A stretch of 64,000 nt of DNA from Halomonas stenophila (GCF_014192275.1 NZ_JACHXR010000006.1:1-64000); one strand, 5' to 3'; shown: positions 28,384 through 37,543, counted from the first letter of the stretch. Numbers and translations: made by a program. The notes: a model not told the origin generated them from the letters alone.

Positions 28384-28407
28384 GCCGTGCCTCGGGACCT
28401 CGGCTCA
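28381..28407. terminator. Short bidirectional hairpin joining two convergent stops
   Basis: TGAGCCG (28381-28387) pairs with CGGCTCA (28401-28407). The two outer triplets are the stop codons of puuB (plus) and of the FAD/GcvT gene (minus). The stem is only 7 bp and there is no T-run, so termination is uncertain. Confidence 0.35.
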
Positions 28408-30972
28408 GCTCTTGGGTCGCAGGTTCTCGGGATCGTAGAGCGGCTTGTAGCCTACCGCCTCGATGCGCAGCGGGTAGCGTTCGCCGAAGTACTCCATGAA
28501 CACCCGGCCGCCTTCCCGGGCGACCTCCGCCGGCAGGTAGCCCAGGGCGATGTTCTTGCCCAGCGAAGGGCCGAAGGCGAAGCTGGTCACGTAGGAGCGC
28601 CGCCCCAGGGCATCCACCAGCACCTCGCCGCTCTCGGGGTCGAGGAGCGGCGCATGGCCCACCGGGTAACGGGGCTGGCCGCGGGGGTCGTGGTGGTCCT
28701 CCAGGGTCAGGGTGCAGAGATAGGCCGGCTGTCGCTCGCGGTCGCGCTGTTCCAGGTAGGCCGCCTTGCCGTGGAAGTCCTCCGCCTTGACCTTGGGCCG
28801 GGCGAGTCCGGCCTCATAGAGGTTGTACTCGGTGAGCAGGTCGGCGTTCTGCAGCCGCAGGCTCTTCTCCAGGCGCCGGCTGTTGGCGTAGGTCTCGATT
28901 CCCACCGGGGTGACGCCCTGCTCGTAGAGCAGGTCCCAGAGCGCCAGGCCGTAGCTGAAGGGCACGTAGAGCTCCCAGCCCTGCTCGCCCACGTAGGAGA
29001 TGCGGAAGGCCCACACCGGCAGGCCGCGCAGGCGGATCTCCCGGGCCGTGGCGAAGGGGAAGCGCTCCGCGTCGAGCGCTGCGGGATCGTCGGCCACCCG
29101 CTGCAGGGTCGTGCGGGCATTGGGCCCCCAGACCCCCAGGGTGGCCAGGCCGTCGCTGCGGTCCTCCAGGCGCCAGCGGGTCAGGCCCCGGGCCTCGGCC
29201 AGGCGGGTGATCCACACCCGGTCGCGGGGACCGGTGTCGCCGCCGCAGATCACCCGGAAGGCGTCGGCGGCCAGGCGCACGATGGTCAGGTCGGAGTGCA
29301 CGCCGCCGACGTCGTCGAGAAAGTGGGTGTAGACCCCCTTGCCGACGGGCGTCGCGCCGCCGACCCGGGCCACCGAGAGGTACTCGAGCAGGGCCTCGGC
29401 ATCGGGGCCGATCAGGTCGTAGATGGCGAAGTGGGACAGGTTGATCATGCCCACGTCCTCGGAGAGCGCCAGGTGCTCGGCGTTGGAGACCCGCCAGAAG
29501 TGCCGCGCGTCCCATTCCACGGGGCGCTCGGGGATTCGCTCCCCATAGCGTTCCAGCAGATGGTCGTTGGCGGCATAGCCGTGGGCGCGCTCCCAGCCCG
29601 CCGTCTCCATGAAGTGGCCGCCGAGCTCCACCTCGCGGGGCCAGAAGGGGCCGCGGCGCAGGTTGCGGCCGGATTCGAAGGGCTCGCGGGGATGGACTGC
29701 CGGGTCGTAGATCTTGCGGGCGATCTCCTGGCAGCGGCCGTAGACGTAGTCCGGAGTCTTCTGCACCGGGTAGAAGCGGGCGATGTCGATGCCGTGGGGG
29801 TCGAGCTCGGGCCGCCCGATGGTCAGCCAATCGGCCAGCACCTTGCCCATCCCCGGGCCGTCCTTGACCCATACCGCCTCGCAGAGCCACAGGCCGCGGG
29901 TCTCCGGGGACTCGCCGATCAGCGAGCCGCCGTCGTTGGTCACCGAGAGCAGGCCGTTGAAGGAATGCTTCTCGTCCCAGCCCAGGTCGCCGAGGATCGG
30001 AGTGAGCTCGATGGCCCGCTCGAAGGCGGTCATGACCTGGTCGAGCTCCAGGTCGCGCATGGAGGGCGAAAGCCGCGCCTGATGGCGCTCCAGGATCTCG
30101 GTGGGGCGCACCAGCCTCGGCGTGGTGGTCTCGTAGTAGCCCCATTCGATCTGGCCGCCCTCGGTAGTGGCGGGATCGCCGGTGTCGCGCAGGTAGGCCG
30201 AGTTGCCCTGGTCGCGCAGCAGCGGGTAGCCGATTTCCTTGCCGGTGCCGGTGAAGGTGTCGAAGGGGCCGAAGAACAGCAGCGGGTGCTCGACGGGCAT
30301 CAGCGGCAGGGCGGCGCCGCCCAGGGCCGCGGGGATCGGCCCCCAGATGCCGGAGGTGACGATGACCACCGAGGTCTCGATATAGCCCCTGGGGGTCTCG
30401 ACCCCGCAGACCCGGCCGTCGCGGACGTCGATGTCCAGCGCCGGGGTGTCGGCGAAGGTGGTGAGCCTGCCGGAGGCCTTCGCCTGCTCGATCAGCTCGC
30501 CGGCGACCTGCTGGGAGCGCGGCACCACCAGGCCGGCGTCGGGATCCCAGAGGGCGCCCTGGATCAGCGTCTTGTCCAGCAGGGGGAAGCGCTCGGCGGC
30601 CTCGTCCGGGTCGATCAGCCGGGCCCGGGTGCCGAAGGCCTTGCCCGAGTCGACCTTGCGGGCCAGTTCCGCCATGCGCGCGTCGTCCCCGACCCGGGCC
30701 ACCTCCAGGCCGCCGATCCGCGCGTAGTGGCCCAGGTTCTCGTAGAACCGTTGGCTGTAGGTGGTCGTGTAGCACGACATCTTGTCGTGGGCGGTCATGA
30801 AGCAGAAGTCCGAGGCGTGAGCCGTGGACCCGATGTCCGAGGGGATGGAGGACTTGTCGAGCCCCACCAGGTTGTCCCAGCCCAGCTCGATCAGGTGGTG
30901 GGCCACGGAAGCCCCGACGATGCCGCCCTGGCCGATGATCACCGCATCCGCCTGCTTGGGGAGTGTCGCCAT
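28405..30972 (-). CDS. FAD oxidoreductase fused to GcvT-type folate-binding domains
   Basis: This 855-residue protein has two halves. Residues 1-430 are a DAO-type flavin domain (VIIGQGGIVGASVAHHLIELG near residue 11), with a His at residue 52 (STAHASDF) where the sarcosine/dimethylglycine dehydrogenase family attaches FAD covalently. A short linker domain follows, then GcvT and GcvT C-terminal folds from about residue 480 to the end (SNAEHLALSEDVGMINLSHFAIYDLIGPDAEALLEYL). Family members demethylate N-methylglycines and pass the one-carbon unit to tetrahydrofolate. It may act on dimethylglycine, sarcosine or another N-methylated amine; the substrate is not evident. It sits opposite puuB, not with betaine genes. 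Confidence 0.8.
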   Translation of the reverse strand: MATLPKQADAVIIGQGGIVGASVAHHLIELGWDNLVGLDKSSIPSDIGSTAHASDFCFMTAHDKMSCYTTTYSQRFYENLGHYARIGGLEVARVGDDARMAELARKVDSGKAFGTRARLIDPDEAAERFPLLDKTLIQGALWDPDAGLVVPRSQQVAGELIEQAKASGRLTTFADTPALDIDVRDGRVCGVETPRGYIETSVVIVTSGIWGPIPAALGGAALPLMPVEHPLLFFGPFDTFTGTGKEIGYPLLRDQGNSAYLRDTGDPATTEGGQIEWGYYETTTPRLVRPTEILERHQARLSPSMRDLELDQVMTAFERAIELTPILGDLGWDEKHSFNGLLSVTNDGGSLIGESPETRGLWLCEAVWVKDGPGMGKVLADWLTIGRPELDPHGIDIARFYPVQKTPDYVYGRCQEIARKIYDPAVHPREPFESGRNLRRGPFWPREVELGGHFMETAGWERAHGYAANDHLLERYGERIPERPVEWDARHFWRVSNAEHLALSEDVGMINLSHFAIYDLIGPDAEALLEYLSVARVGGATPVGKGVYTHFLDDVGGVHSDLTIVRLAADAFRVICGGDTGPRDRVWITRLAEARGLTRWRLEDRSDGLATLGVWGPNARTTLQRVADDPAALDAERFPFATAREIRLRGLPVWAFRISYVGEQGWELYVPFSYGLALWDLLYEQGVTPVGIETYANSRRLEKSLRLQNADLLTEYNLYEAGLARPKVKAEDFHGKAAYLEQRDRERQPAYLCTLTLEDHHDPRGQPRYPVGHAPLLDPESGEVLVDALGRRSYVTSFAFGPSLGKNIALGYLPAEVAREGGRVFMEYFGERYPLRIEAVGYKPLYDPENLRPKS

Positions 30973-31341
30973 GGTCGTTCTCCTTTGCTCACCCGCCCGG
31001 AAAGTGTGGCCCCCCTGTCAACGTAATGCACCTCGTCGCCGCGGGCTGCTCGGAGGCGACCCCGGCATGTTCCGTGACGACAGGTGGCGAGCGTCGATGC
31101 CGCTCGAGGCTTGACATGGCGGGGCGAGGTGGCCCGTCGCACCCGCCGTCCCGCTCGGTGTCGCCCTCCGCCGACGCCCGGTCAGCAATTATGGAACGTC
31201 GCCTCGGGCACCAACGCCGTCGCGCCGAGACGTTATGCTGTCCGATACACGGGCGTCGCAGGAGGCGTCGTCCCGCTCTCGTCGCTCGTCAGCCTCACGC
31301 CTGTCGCGGAGCCGAGGTAGAGCCATTGGAGGAGGTGACAG
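30973..31341. other. Divergent intergenic region without a gene
   Basis: These 369 bases separate the FAD/GcvT gene (minus) from the glycine-zipper gene (plus). I see no conserved reading frame. A TTGACA at 31111-31116 has no -10 at the right distance. GGAGGAGGTGACAG just before 31342 is the ribosome site of the plus gene. Confidence 0.5.
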
Positions 31342-31884
31342 ATGAGCAAGTCGATCGTGGTGGGGAGCACCCTGGCCGTGCTGGGACTGGGGGGCATGGC
31401 CTTCGGTGCCTGGCAGATCCAGGAAAGCCGTCAGCCGCAGTTCGCCGATATCACCGGCGTGGAGACCCTGACCCGCACCGTGGAGACGCCGCGGGAAGTC
31501 TGCGAGGACGTGGTGGTCCAGCGTCAGGCGCCGACCCGCGATCCGCACAGCGTGGTTGGCACCGCCGCCGGCGCCATCGTCGGCGGCCTGCTGGGCAACC
31601 AGGTCGGCGGTGGCAGCGGCAAGAAGATCGCCACCGTGGCCGGGGCCGTGGGCGGCGGCTTCGCCGGTCGCGAGGTGCAGAAGCGCATCGAATCCGGTCA
31701 GACGGTCGCCACCACCCAGCGCCAGTGCCACACGGTGACCGACAGCCACCAGGAGACGGTGGGCTACGAGGTGAGCTGGCGCTACGACGGCCAGGAGCAC
31801 ACCACCCAACTGGATCAACGTCCCGAGGGCGAGACGGTGCGGGTGGTCAACGGCGAGCCGCAGTGGCGGGAGCCCCAGGCCTAG
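31342..31884 (+). CDS. Glycine-zipper 2TM-domain envelope protein
   Basis: This 180-residue protein has an N-terminal hydrophobic anchor or uncleaved signal (VVGSTLAVLGLGGMAFGAW). The central glycine zipper is at about residues 73-110 (VVGTAAGAIVGGLLGNQVGGGSGKKIATVAGAVGGGFAG), as in the 17-kDa surface antigen/SlyB group. A Cys pair flanks the zipper (EVCEDV and RQCHTV). The C-terminal YEVSWRYDGQEHTTQLDQRPEG is typical of the same group. No lipobox Cys is seen. It is probably an envelope integrity or stress protein. A strong GGAGGAGGTGA site precedes the start. It is monocistronic with a hairpin downstream. Confidence 0.8.
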   Translation: MSKSIVVGSTLAVLGLGGMAFGAWQIQESRQPQFADITGVETLTRTVETPREVCEDVVVQRQAPTRDPHSVVGTAAGAIVGGLLGNQVGGGSGKKIATVAGAVGGGFAGREVQKRIESGQTVATTQRQCHTVTDSHQETVGYEVSWRYDGQEHTTQLDQRPEGETVRVVNGEPQWREPQA

Positions 31885-31917
31885 GCCCATCGTGCCTACG
31901 AGGTGTCCTCGACAACG

Positions 31918-31949
31918 AGAAGGGCCGCTCCCGACGGGGCGGCCCTTCT
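31918..31949. terminator. Hairpin between glycine-zipper gene and fdhD/fdsD
   Basis: AGAAGGGCCGC (31918-31928) pairs with GCGGCCCTTCT (31939-31949), an 11-bp stem. It lies between two convergent genes and probably stops both transcripts. Confidence 0.6.
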
Positions 31950-31986
31950 GCGTTCTGCCTGCGGGTGTCGATCGGCGCGTCTGGCG

Positions 31987-32232
31987 TCAGCCGGCCTTTG
32001 GGGCCTGACGTTCGCCCAGCCGCACCACGGCCTGGCGAGCCAGGGGCTCCAGGCCGCCGGAGTCCGGCTCGTCGAGACAGGCGACGATGCGCTGTTTCAT
32101 GGCCCTGGCCCAGAACTTCTCCAGGTGGGTACAGACGCCTTCCACGGCCTCGGCTTCCTCGCGGCCGCCGCTCAGGTTGGTGGCGATCTGGTTGACCATA
32201 TGCACCAGGGTCTCGCCTTGATCGTGCGACAT
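31987..32232 (-). CDS. fdsD: Formate dehydrogenase delta subunit, internal in-frame start
   Basis: The ATG at 32232 is preceded by GAGGA at a 7-base spacing (on the plus strand 32240-32244), the best ribosome site in this operon region. It yields an 81-residue protein whose MVNQIATNLSGG, LEKFWARAMKQRI and GLEPLARQAV segments are typical of FdsD. The delta subunit is needed for assembly of soluble NAD-dependent formate dehydrogenases. It is fully contained in the fdhD frame. Confidence 0.65.
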   Translation of the reverse strand: MSHDQGETLVHMVNQIATNLSGGREEAEAVEGVCTHLEKFWARAMKQRIVACLDEPDSGGLEPLARQAVVRLGERQAPKAG

Positions 32233-33111
32233 GCTCTCTTCCTCAACAACCGTAGGCCCGCGCCGACGGGCGCCGACGGGGCGGTGATAGACCAGGTGGC
32301 GGCCGGGGCGGGCGAAGCCGACCAGCAGCAGGCCGGCCGCCCGGGCCTGCTCCACCGCCAGGGCGGTGGCCGCCGAGACGGCCACCAGGGCGCCGATGCC
32401 GGCACTCGCGCTCTTGTGCACCATCTCGTAGCTGGCGCGGCTGGAGACCAGGGCGAAGCCCTCGTCGTCCGGGCCGCCGCGGCGAGCCAGGGCGCCGATC
32501 AGCTTGTCCAGGGCGTTGTGGCGGCCCACGTCCTCGCGCACCAGCCGGATGCGCCCGAGCCCGTCGCACCAGGCCGCGCCGTGCGTGGCCCCGGTGGCCG
32601 CCTGCAGCGCCTGGTGATCGGCCAGTCCGGCCAGGGCACGCTGGATGGTGGCATCGGCCAGGGCCGGCGCCTGCACCGCCGGAATGGGCCGGATCGCTTG
32701 ATCGAGCGCCTCGGTGCCGCACAGCCCGCAGCCGGTGCGCCCGGCCAGGTTGCGCCGGCGGGTCTTGAGTTCCGCCAGCCGCCGGCCGGCGATCTCCAGG
32801 TGCACGGCCAGTCCCCGCGCTTCCTCGCGGACCTCGAGGTCGTAGCACTCGTGAGGGTGCGCCAGGATCCCCTCGGAGAGGCTGAAGCCCAGGGCGAAGT
32901 CCTCGAGCGCCTCGGGCGTGGCCATCATCACCGCATGGGAGATGCCGTTGTAGACCAGCGCCACCGGCACCTCCCGGGCCAGGGCATCCTCGAGCTCCTC
33001 GGCGTACCAGCCGGTGGCGCCGCGGCGCACCTCTACCGGGTGGTGCGTCAAGGCGGCGTCCGGGCGGGACGCATCGCCAGCCGGTGGCACCGTCTTCCGC
33101 TGCGCGCTCAT
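31987..33111 (-). CDS. fdhD: FdhD sulfurtransferase in one frame with formate dehydrogenase delta subunit
   Basis: The open frame is 374 codons with no stop between two domains. Residues 1-293 are FdhD, which transfers sulfur to the molybdenum cofactor of formate dehydrogenase; the active Cys pair is GRTGCGLCGTE and VREDVGRHNALDKLIG is conserved. Residues from about 294 (MSHDQGETLVHMVNQIATNL) match FdsD, the small delta subunit. In known fds operons fdhD (fdsC) and fdsD are separate. The start codon overlaps the fdsA stop as ATGA. Either a fusion protein or two proteins via an internal start are possible; the internal ribosome site argues that at least some FdsD is made alone. Confidence 0.85.
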   Translation of the reverse strand: MSAQRKTVPPAGDASRPDAALTHHPVEVRRGATGWYAEELEDALAREVPVALVYNGISHAVMMATPEALEDFALGFSLSEGILAHPHECYDLEVREEARGLAVHLEIAGRRLAELKTRRRNLAGRTGCGLCGTEALDQAIRPIPAVQAPALADATIQRALAGLADHQALQAATGATHGAAWCDGLGRIRLVREDVGRHNALDKLIGALARRGGPDDEGFALVSSRASYEMVHKSASAGIGALVAVSAATALAVEQARAAGLLLVGFARPGRHLVYHRPVGARRRGPTVVEEESMSHDQGETLVHMVNQIATNLSGGREEAEAVEGVCTHLEKFWARAMKQRIVACLDEPDSGGLEPLARQAVVRLGERQAPKAG

Positions 33112-35990
33112 GAGGTGGCGGCCCGCTGCGCCGCCTCGGGCAGATAGCCGCGCTGGGCCTGGTCGAAGGTATCGAAGCGCCGCTGCCACTCGGAGGGCCG
33201 GCTGACCTTCTCCACCTGCACCGCGGTGACCTTGTACTCGGGGCAGTTGGTGGCCCAGTCGGAGCTGTCGGTGGTGATGACGTTGGCGCCGCTGCCCGGA
33301 TGGTGGAAGGTGGTGTAGACCACGCCGGGTTGCATGCGCTCGCTGAGCCGGGCCCGCAGTACCGTCTGGCCGGCGCGGCTGGTGATGCCCAGCCAGTCGC
33401 CGTCGCGGATGCCGCGCACCTCGGCGTCGGAGGGGTGCAGCTCGAGCACGTCCTCATCGTGCCAGACCTGGTTGTCGGTGCGCCGGGTCTGGGCGCCGAC
33501 GTTGTACTGGGAGAGGATGCGCCCGGTGGTCAGTAGCAGCGGGAAGCGGCGGTTGGCGCGCTCCTCGGTGGCTACGTACTCGGTGATTGCGAAGCGCCCC
33601 TTGCCGATCGGGAAGTCGATCTCGTGCATGGTCGGCATACCCAGCGGATGCTCGGCGTTGCAGGGCCACTGCAGGCTGCCGCGCTCGTCGAGCTTGGCGT
33701 AGCTGACCCCGGCAAAGCTCGGCGTCAGCCGGGCGATCTCGTCCATGATCTCGGACGGGTGAGTGTAGTCCATGGGGTAGCCCAGGGCGCGGGACAGCTC
33801 GACGGTGACCTCCCAGTCGGCCTTGCCGGCCAGCGGCGGCATCACCTTGCGCACGCGGTTGATACGCCGCTCGGCGTTGGTGAAGGTGCCGTCCTTCTCC
33901 AGGAAGCTCGAGCCCGGCAGCAGCACATGGGCGTACTTGGCGGTCTCGTTGAGGAAGATGTCCTGGACGATCAGGCATTCCAGCGAGGACAGCGCTGCTT
34001 CCACGTGCTGGGTGTTGGGGTCGGACTGGGCGATGTCCTCGCCCTGGACGTAGAGCGCCTTGAAGCTGCCCTCGATGGCGGCATCGAACATGTTGGGGAT
34101 GCGCAGCCCCGGCTCGTCGTCCAGTTCGACGCCCCAGGCGGCTTCGAAGCGGCCGCGGGCCGCGATATCGGCGACGTGCTGGTAGCCCGGCAGCTCATGG
34201 GGGAAGGAACCCATGTCGCAGGAGCCCTGGACGTTGTTCTGGCCGCGCAGCGGGTTGACGCCCACGCCCTCGCGGCCGATGTTGCCGGTGGCCAGCGCCA
34301 GGTTGGCGATGCCCATCACCATGGTCGAGCCCTGGCTGTGCTCGGTCACCCCCAGGCCATAGTAGATGGCGCCGTTGCCGGCGGTGGCATAGGTGCGCGC
34401 GGCATGGCGAACCGCCTCGGCGGCCACTCCGGTGGTCGCCTCGCTGGCCTCGGGGGAGTGGCGTTCCTCGGCGATGAAGTCGCGCCAGGCGCGGTAGGCC
34501 TCGGTGTCGCAGCGGGCCGCAATGAATTCCTGGTCTTCCAGGCCTTCGGTGACCACCACATGGGCCAGGGCGTTGACCAGCGCCACGTTGGTGCCCGGGC
34601 GCAGCGGCAGATGCTGGGCGTCCTCGAGATGGGGGGTCTTGAGCAGGTCGATACGCCGCGGGTCGGCGACGATCAACGACGCGCCCTGACGCAGCCGCTT
34701 GCGCATCAGCGAGCCGAACACGGGGTGGGCGTCGGTGGGGTTGGCGCCGATCACGATGATGGCGTCGGCCTGCATCACCGAGTCGAAGGTCTGGGTGCCG
34801 GCGGACTCGCCCAGGGTGGTCTTGAGGCCGTAGCCGGTGGGCGAGTGGCAGACCCGGGCGCAGGTGTCGGTGTTGTTGTTGCCGAAGGCCGCGCGGATCA
34901 GCTTCTGAACCAGGTAGGTCTCCTCGTTGGTGCAGCGCGAGGAGGTGATGCCGCCGATGCTCTCGCGGCCGTGCTCGGCCTGGATCGCTTGGAGGCGCCC
35001 CGCGGCGAAGGCGATCGCCTCCTCCCACTCGACCGGCCGCCAGGGCTGGTCGATGGAATCGCGGATCATCGGCGTGGTGATGCGGTCCGGATGGGTCGCG
35101 TAGCCGAAGGCGAAGCGCCCCTTGACGCAGGAGTGGCCGTGGTTCGCGTCGCCGCCCTTGTAGGGCACCATGCGCACCAGCTGGTCGCCCTTCATCTGGG
35201 CCTCGAAGGAGCAGCCCACGCCGCAGTAGGCGCAGGTGGTGATCACGCTGTGCTCGGGCTGGCCGGCGTCGATGACGCTCTTCTCCATCAGCGTCGAGGT
35301 CGGGCAGGCCTGGACGCAGGCGCCGCAGGAGACGCACTCGGAGTCCATGAAGGCTTCGTCCTGGCCGGCCGACACCTTGGAGTCGAACCCTCTTCCGTCG
35401 ATGGTCAGCGCGAAGGTGCCCTGCACCTCCTCGCAGGCCCGTACGCAGCGCGAGCAGACGATGCACTTGCTGGGATCGAAGCTGAAGTAGGGGTTGGAGT
35501 GATCCTGCTCGGCGGCCAGGTGGTTCTCGCCCTCGAAGCCGTAGCGCACCTCGCGCAGGCCCACCGCGCCGGCCATGTCCTGCAGCTCGCAGTCGCCGTT
35601 GGCCGGGCAGGTCAGGCAGTCCAGCGGGTGGTCGGAGATGTAGAGCTCCATGACGTTGCGGCGCAGCCGGGCCAGGCGCTCGTTCTGGGTGGTGACCCTC
35701 ATGCCCTCGGCGACCGGGGTGGTGCAGGCCGCGGGGGTGCCGCGCTTGCCCTCCACCTGGACGGCGCACAGCCGGCAGGAGCCGAAGGCCTCGAGGCTGT
35801 CGGTGGCGCACAGCTTGGGGATATTGATGTCGGCGAGCGCCGCGGCGCGCAGCACCGAGGTACCCTCGGGCACGCTGATCGCCACGCCGTCGATCTCGAC
35901 GCTCACCGAGGCCGCATCGGCGGCGGGTGCCGGCGTGCCCAGGTCCTTGGAAAGCGCCTTGTCGTGCTGGGGGTCGAAGTGCTGAATCAT
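33108..35990 (-). CDS. fdsA: NAD-dependent formate dehydrogenase, molybdenum alpha subunit
   Basis: This 960-residue catalytic subunit oxidises formate to CO2. From the N-terminus: a 2Fe-2S ferredoxin domain (FGSCRLCAVQVEG), a His-Cys cluster (HPLDCLTCPANGDC), two 4Fe-4S clusters (CIVCSRCVRAC and CVSCGACVQAC), then the molybdopterin part with its own CAYCGVGCSF cluster near residue 253. The Mo ligand is Cys in ARVCHSPTGYG, not selenocysteine. It ends in the molybdopterin-binding C-domain. Start and stop overlap neighbours (ATGA with fdsB and fdhD). Length and cluster set match the soluble FdsA of Cupriavidus and Rhodobacter. Confidence 0.95.
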   Translation of the reverse strand: MIQHFDPQHDKALSKDLGTPAPAADAASVSVEIDGVAISVPEGTSVLRAAALADINIPKLCATDSLEAFGSCRLCAVQVEGKRGTPAACTTPVAEGMRVTTQNERLARLRRNVMELYISDHPLDCLTCPANGDCELQDMAGAVGLREVRYGFEGENHLAAEQDHSNPYFSFDPSKCIVCSRCVRACEEVQGTFALTIDGRGFDSKVSAGQDEAFMDSECVSCGACVQACPTSTLMEKSVIDAGQPEHSVITTCAYCGVGCSFEAQMKGDQLVRMVPYKGGDANHGHSCVKGRFAFGYATHPDRITTPMIRDSIDQPWRPVEWEEAIAFAAGRLQAIQAEHGRESIGGITSSRCTNEETYLVQKLIRAAFGNNNTDTCARVCHSPTGYGLKTTLGESAGTQTFDSVMQADAIIVIGANPTDAHPVFGSLMRKRLRQGASLIVADPRRIDLLKTPHLEDAQHLPLRPGTNVALVNALAHVVVTEGLEDQEFIAARCDTEAYRAWRDFIAEERHSPEASEATTGVAAEAVRHAARTYATAGNGAIYYGLGVTEHSQGSTMVMGIANLALATGNIGREGVGVNPLRGQNNVQGSCDMGSFPHELPGYQHVADIAARGRFEAAWGVELDDEPGLRIPNMFDAAIEGSFKALYVQGEDIAQSDPNTQHVEAALSSLECLIVQDIFLNETAKYAHVLLPGSSFLEKDGTFTNAERRINRVRKVMPPLAGKADWEVTVELSRALGYPMDYTHPSEIMDEIARLTPSFAGVSYAKLDERGSLQWPCNAEHPLGMPTMHEIDFPIGKGRFAITEYVATEERANRRFPLLLTTGRILSQYNVGAQTRRTDNQVWHDEDVLELHPSDAEVRGIRDGDWLGITSRAGQTVLRARLSERMQPGVVYTTFHHPGSGANVITTDSSDWATNCPEYKVTAVQVEKVSRPSEWQRRFDTFDQAQRGYLPEAAQRAATS

Positions 35991-37543
35991 GAGCGGTCTC
36001 CTTCCGGCGCGCGGTGGAAGTCGTCGGGGAAGTGTTTCAGGGCACTCTGTACCGGGAAGGGGGTCATGCCGCCCATGGCGCACAGCGAGCCGTCCTCCAT
36101 GGTCTCGCAGAGCTCGCCGAGCAGTTCGAGATTGGCCTCGCGGTTGTCGTTCGCGCGGATGCGGTCGATGACCTCCACGCCGCGGGTCGAGCCGATGCGG
36201 CAGGGCGTGCACTTGCCGCAGGATTCCACCTTGCAGAACTCCATCGAGAAGCGCGCCTGCTCGGCCATGTCGACGCTGTCGTCGAACATCACCACGCCGC
36301 CGTGACCGACGCCCGCGCCGACCTCGGCGAAGGTCTCGTAGTCCAGCGGCATATCCCACTGGCTCTCGGGCAGGTAGGCGCACAGCGGGCCGCCGACCTG
36401 CACCGCGCGCAGCGGGCGGCCACTGGCGGTGCCGCCGCCGAAGTCCTCCATCAGGGTGCGCAGGGTGGTGCCGAAGGCCAGCTCGATGAGCCCGCCGCGC
36501 TTGACGTTGCCGGCCAGCTGCAGCGCCAGGGTGCCGCGGGAGCGGCCCATGCCGTGGTTGGCGTAGGCCGCGGCCCCCTCGGCGAGGATGAAGGGCACGG
36601 CGGCCAGCGACAGCACGTTGTTGACCACGGTGGGGCGGCCGAACAGCCCCTCGATGGCCGGCAGCGGCGGCTTGAAGCGCACCAGGCCGCGCTTGCCCTC
36701 GAGGCTCTCGAGCAGCGAGGTCTCCTCGCCGCAGATGTAGGCGCCGGCGCCCAGGCGCACCTCCAGGTGGAAGGCGCGGCCGCTGCCGCGGATATCCCCG
36801 CCCAGGTAGCCGGCGGCCTCGGCGCGGGCGATGGCGTTGTCGAGGATCTGCTTGGCCAGCGGGTACTCGGAGCGCAGGTAGATGTAGCCCTGGGTGGCGC
36901 CCACGGCGAGCCCGGCGATGGCCATGCCCTCGATCAGCATGTAGGGGTCGCATTCCATCACCAGGCGATCGGCGAAGGTGCCGGAGTCGCCCTCGTCGGC
37001 GTTGCAGACGATGTACTTCTGGTCCGCCGGGGTATCGAGCACCGTCTGCCACTTGATGCCGGTGGGGAAGGCCGCGCCGCCGCGGCCGCGCAGCCCCGAG
37101 GCCTTGACCTCCTCGACGATGTCCTGGGGCCCGCGGGCGAGCGCCGCCTCGAGGCCGCGGAAGCCGTCGAGGGCCAGGTAGTCGGCGATCGACAACGGGT
37201 CGGTGACGCCGATGCGGGCGAAGGTCAGGCGCTGCTGGCGCTCCAGGTAGGGGATCGCCTCGGTCGGCCCCAGGGCCAGCGGATGGGTGTCGCGGCCCTC
37301 GAGCAGGCCGGCGTCGAGCAGCGCCGGCACGTCGCCGGGCGTCACCGGGCCGTAGGCGACCCGACCGGTCGGGGTCTCGACCTCGACCAGAGGTTCCAGC
37401 CAGGCCAGGCCACGGGAGCCGTTGCGCACCAGGGTCGGCGCGAGGCCGCGGCTTTCGGCCTCGCGCTGGAGCCGGACGGCGACGGCGTCGGCGCCCAGGG
37501 AGAGGGCGGTGGTATCGCGGGGCACGAAGACACGAACGCTCAT
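35987..37543 (-). CDS. fdsB: Formate dehydrogenase beta subunit (FMN, NAD site)
   Basis: This 518-residue NuoF-like subunit passes electrons from the FeS chain to NAD. There is an N-terminal thioredoxin-like region, then the FMN/NADH site GLRGRGGAAFPTG near residue 172 and YICGEETSLLESLEGKRG. A 4Fe-4S motif ESCGKCTPCRIG lies near residue 440. It starts at 37543 (MSVRVFVPRD), overlapping the fdsG stop by ATGA, and its own stop overlaps the fdsA start the same way. Confidence 0.94.
   Translation of the reverse strand: MSVRVFVPRDTTALSLGADAVAVRLQREAESRGLAPTLVRNGSRGLAWLEPLVEVETPTGRVAYGPVTPGDVPALLDAGLLEGRDTHPLALGPTEAIPYLERQQRLTFARIGVTDPLSIADYLALDGFRGLEAALARGPQDIVEEVKASGLRGRGGAAFPTGIKWQTVLDTPADQKYIVCNADEGDSGTFADRLVMECDPYMLIEGMAIAGLAVGATQGYIYLRSEYPLAKQILDNAIARAEAAGYLGGDIRGSGRAFHLEVRLGAGAYICGEETSLLESLEGKRGLVRFKPPLPAIEGLFGRPTVVNNVLSLAAVPFILAEGAAAYANHGMGRSRGTLALQLAGNVKRGGLIELAFGTTLRTLMEDFGGGTASGRPLRAVQVGGPLCAYLPESQWDMPLDYETFAEVGAGVGHGGVVMFDDSVDMAEQARFSMEFCKVESCGKCTPCRIGSTRGVEVIDRIRANDNREANLELLGELCETMEDGSLCAMGGMTPFPVQSALKHFPDDFHRAPEGDRS

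Noticed and set aside
31111..31139. Promoter with TTGACA before the glycine-zipper gene
   Set aside because: No acceptable -10 lies 15-19 bases downstream and the site is over 200 bases from the start codon.
34830..34880. Possible selenocysteine at the active site of FdsA
   Set aside because: The Mo-ligand position is an ordinary Cys codon in ARVCHSPTGYG; no in-frame TGA is present.
33624..36305. An 893-codon plus-strand frame opposite the formate dehydrogenase alpha gene
   Set aside because: It mirrors the third-position GC bias of fdsA, which has all expected cluster and Mo motifs.
33108..37052. Extension of fdsA to a 1314-codon frame
   Set aside because: The extra N-terminal part overlaps fdsB in another frame and has no FeS or family motifs; the ATG at 35990 gives the normal FdsA N-terminus.
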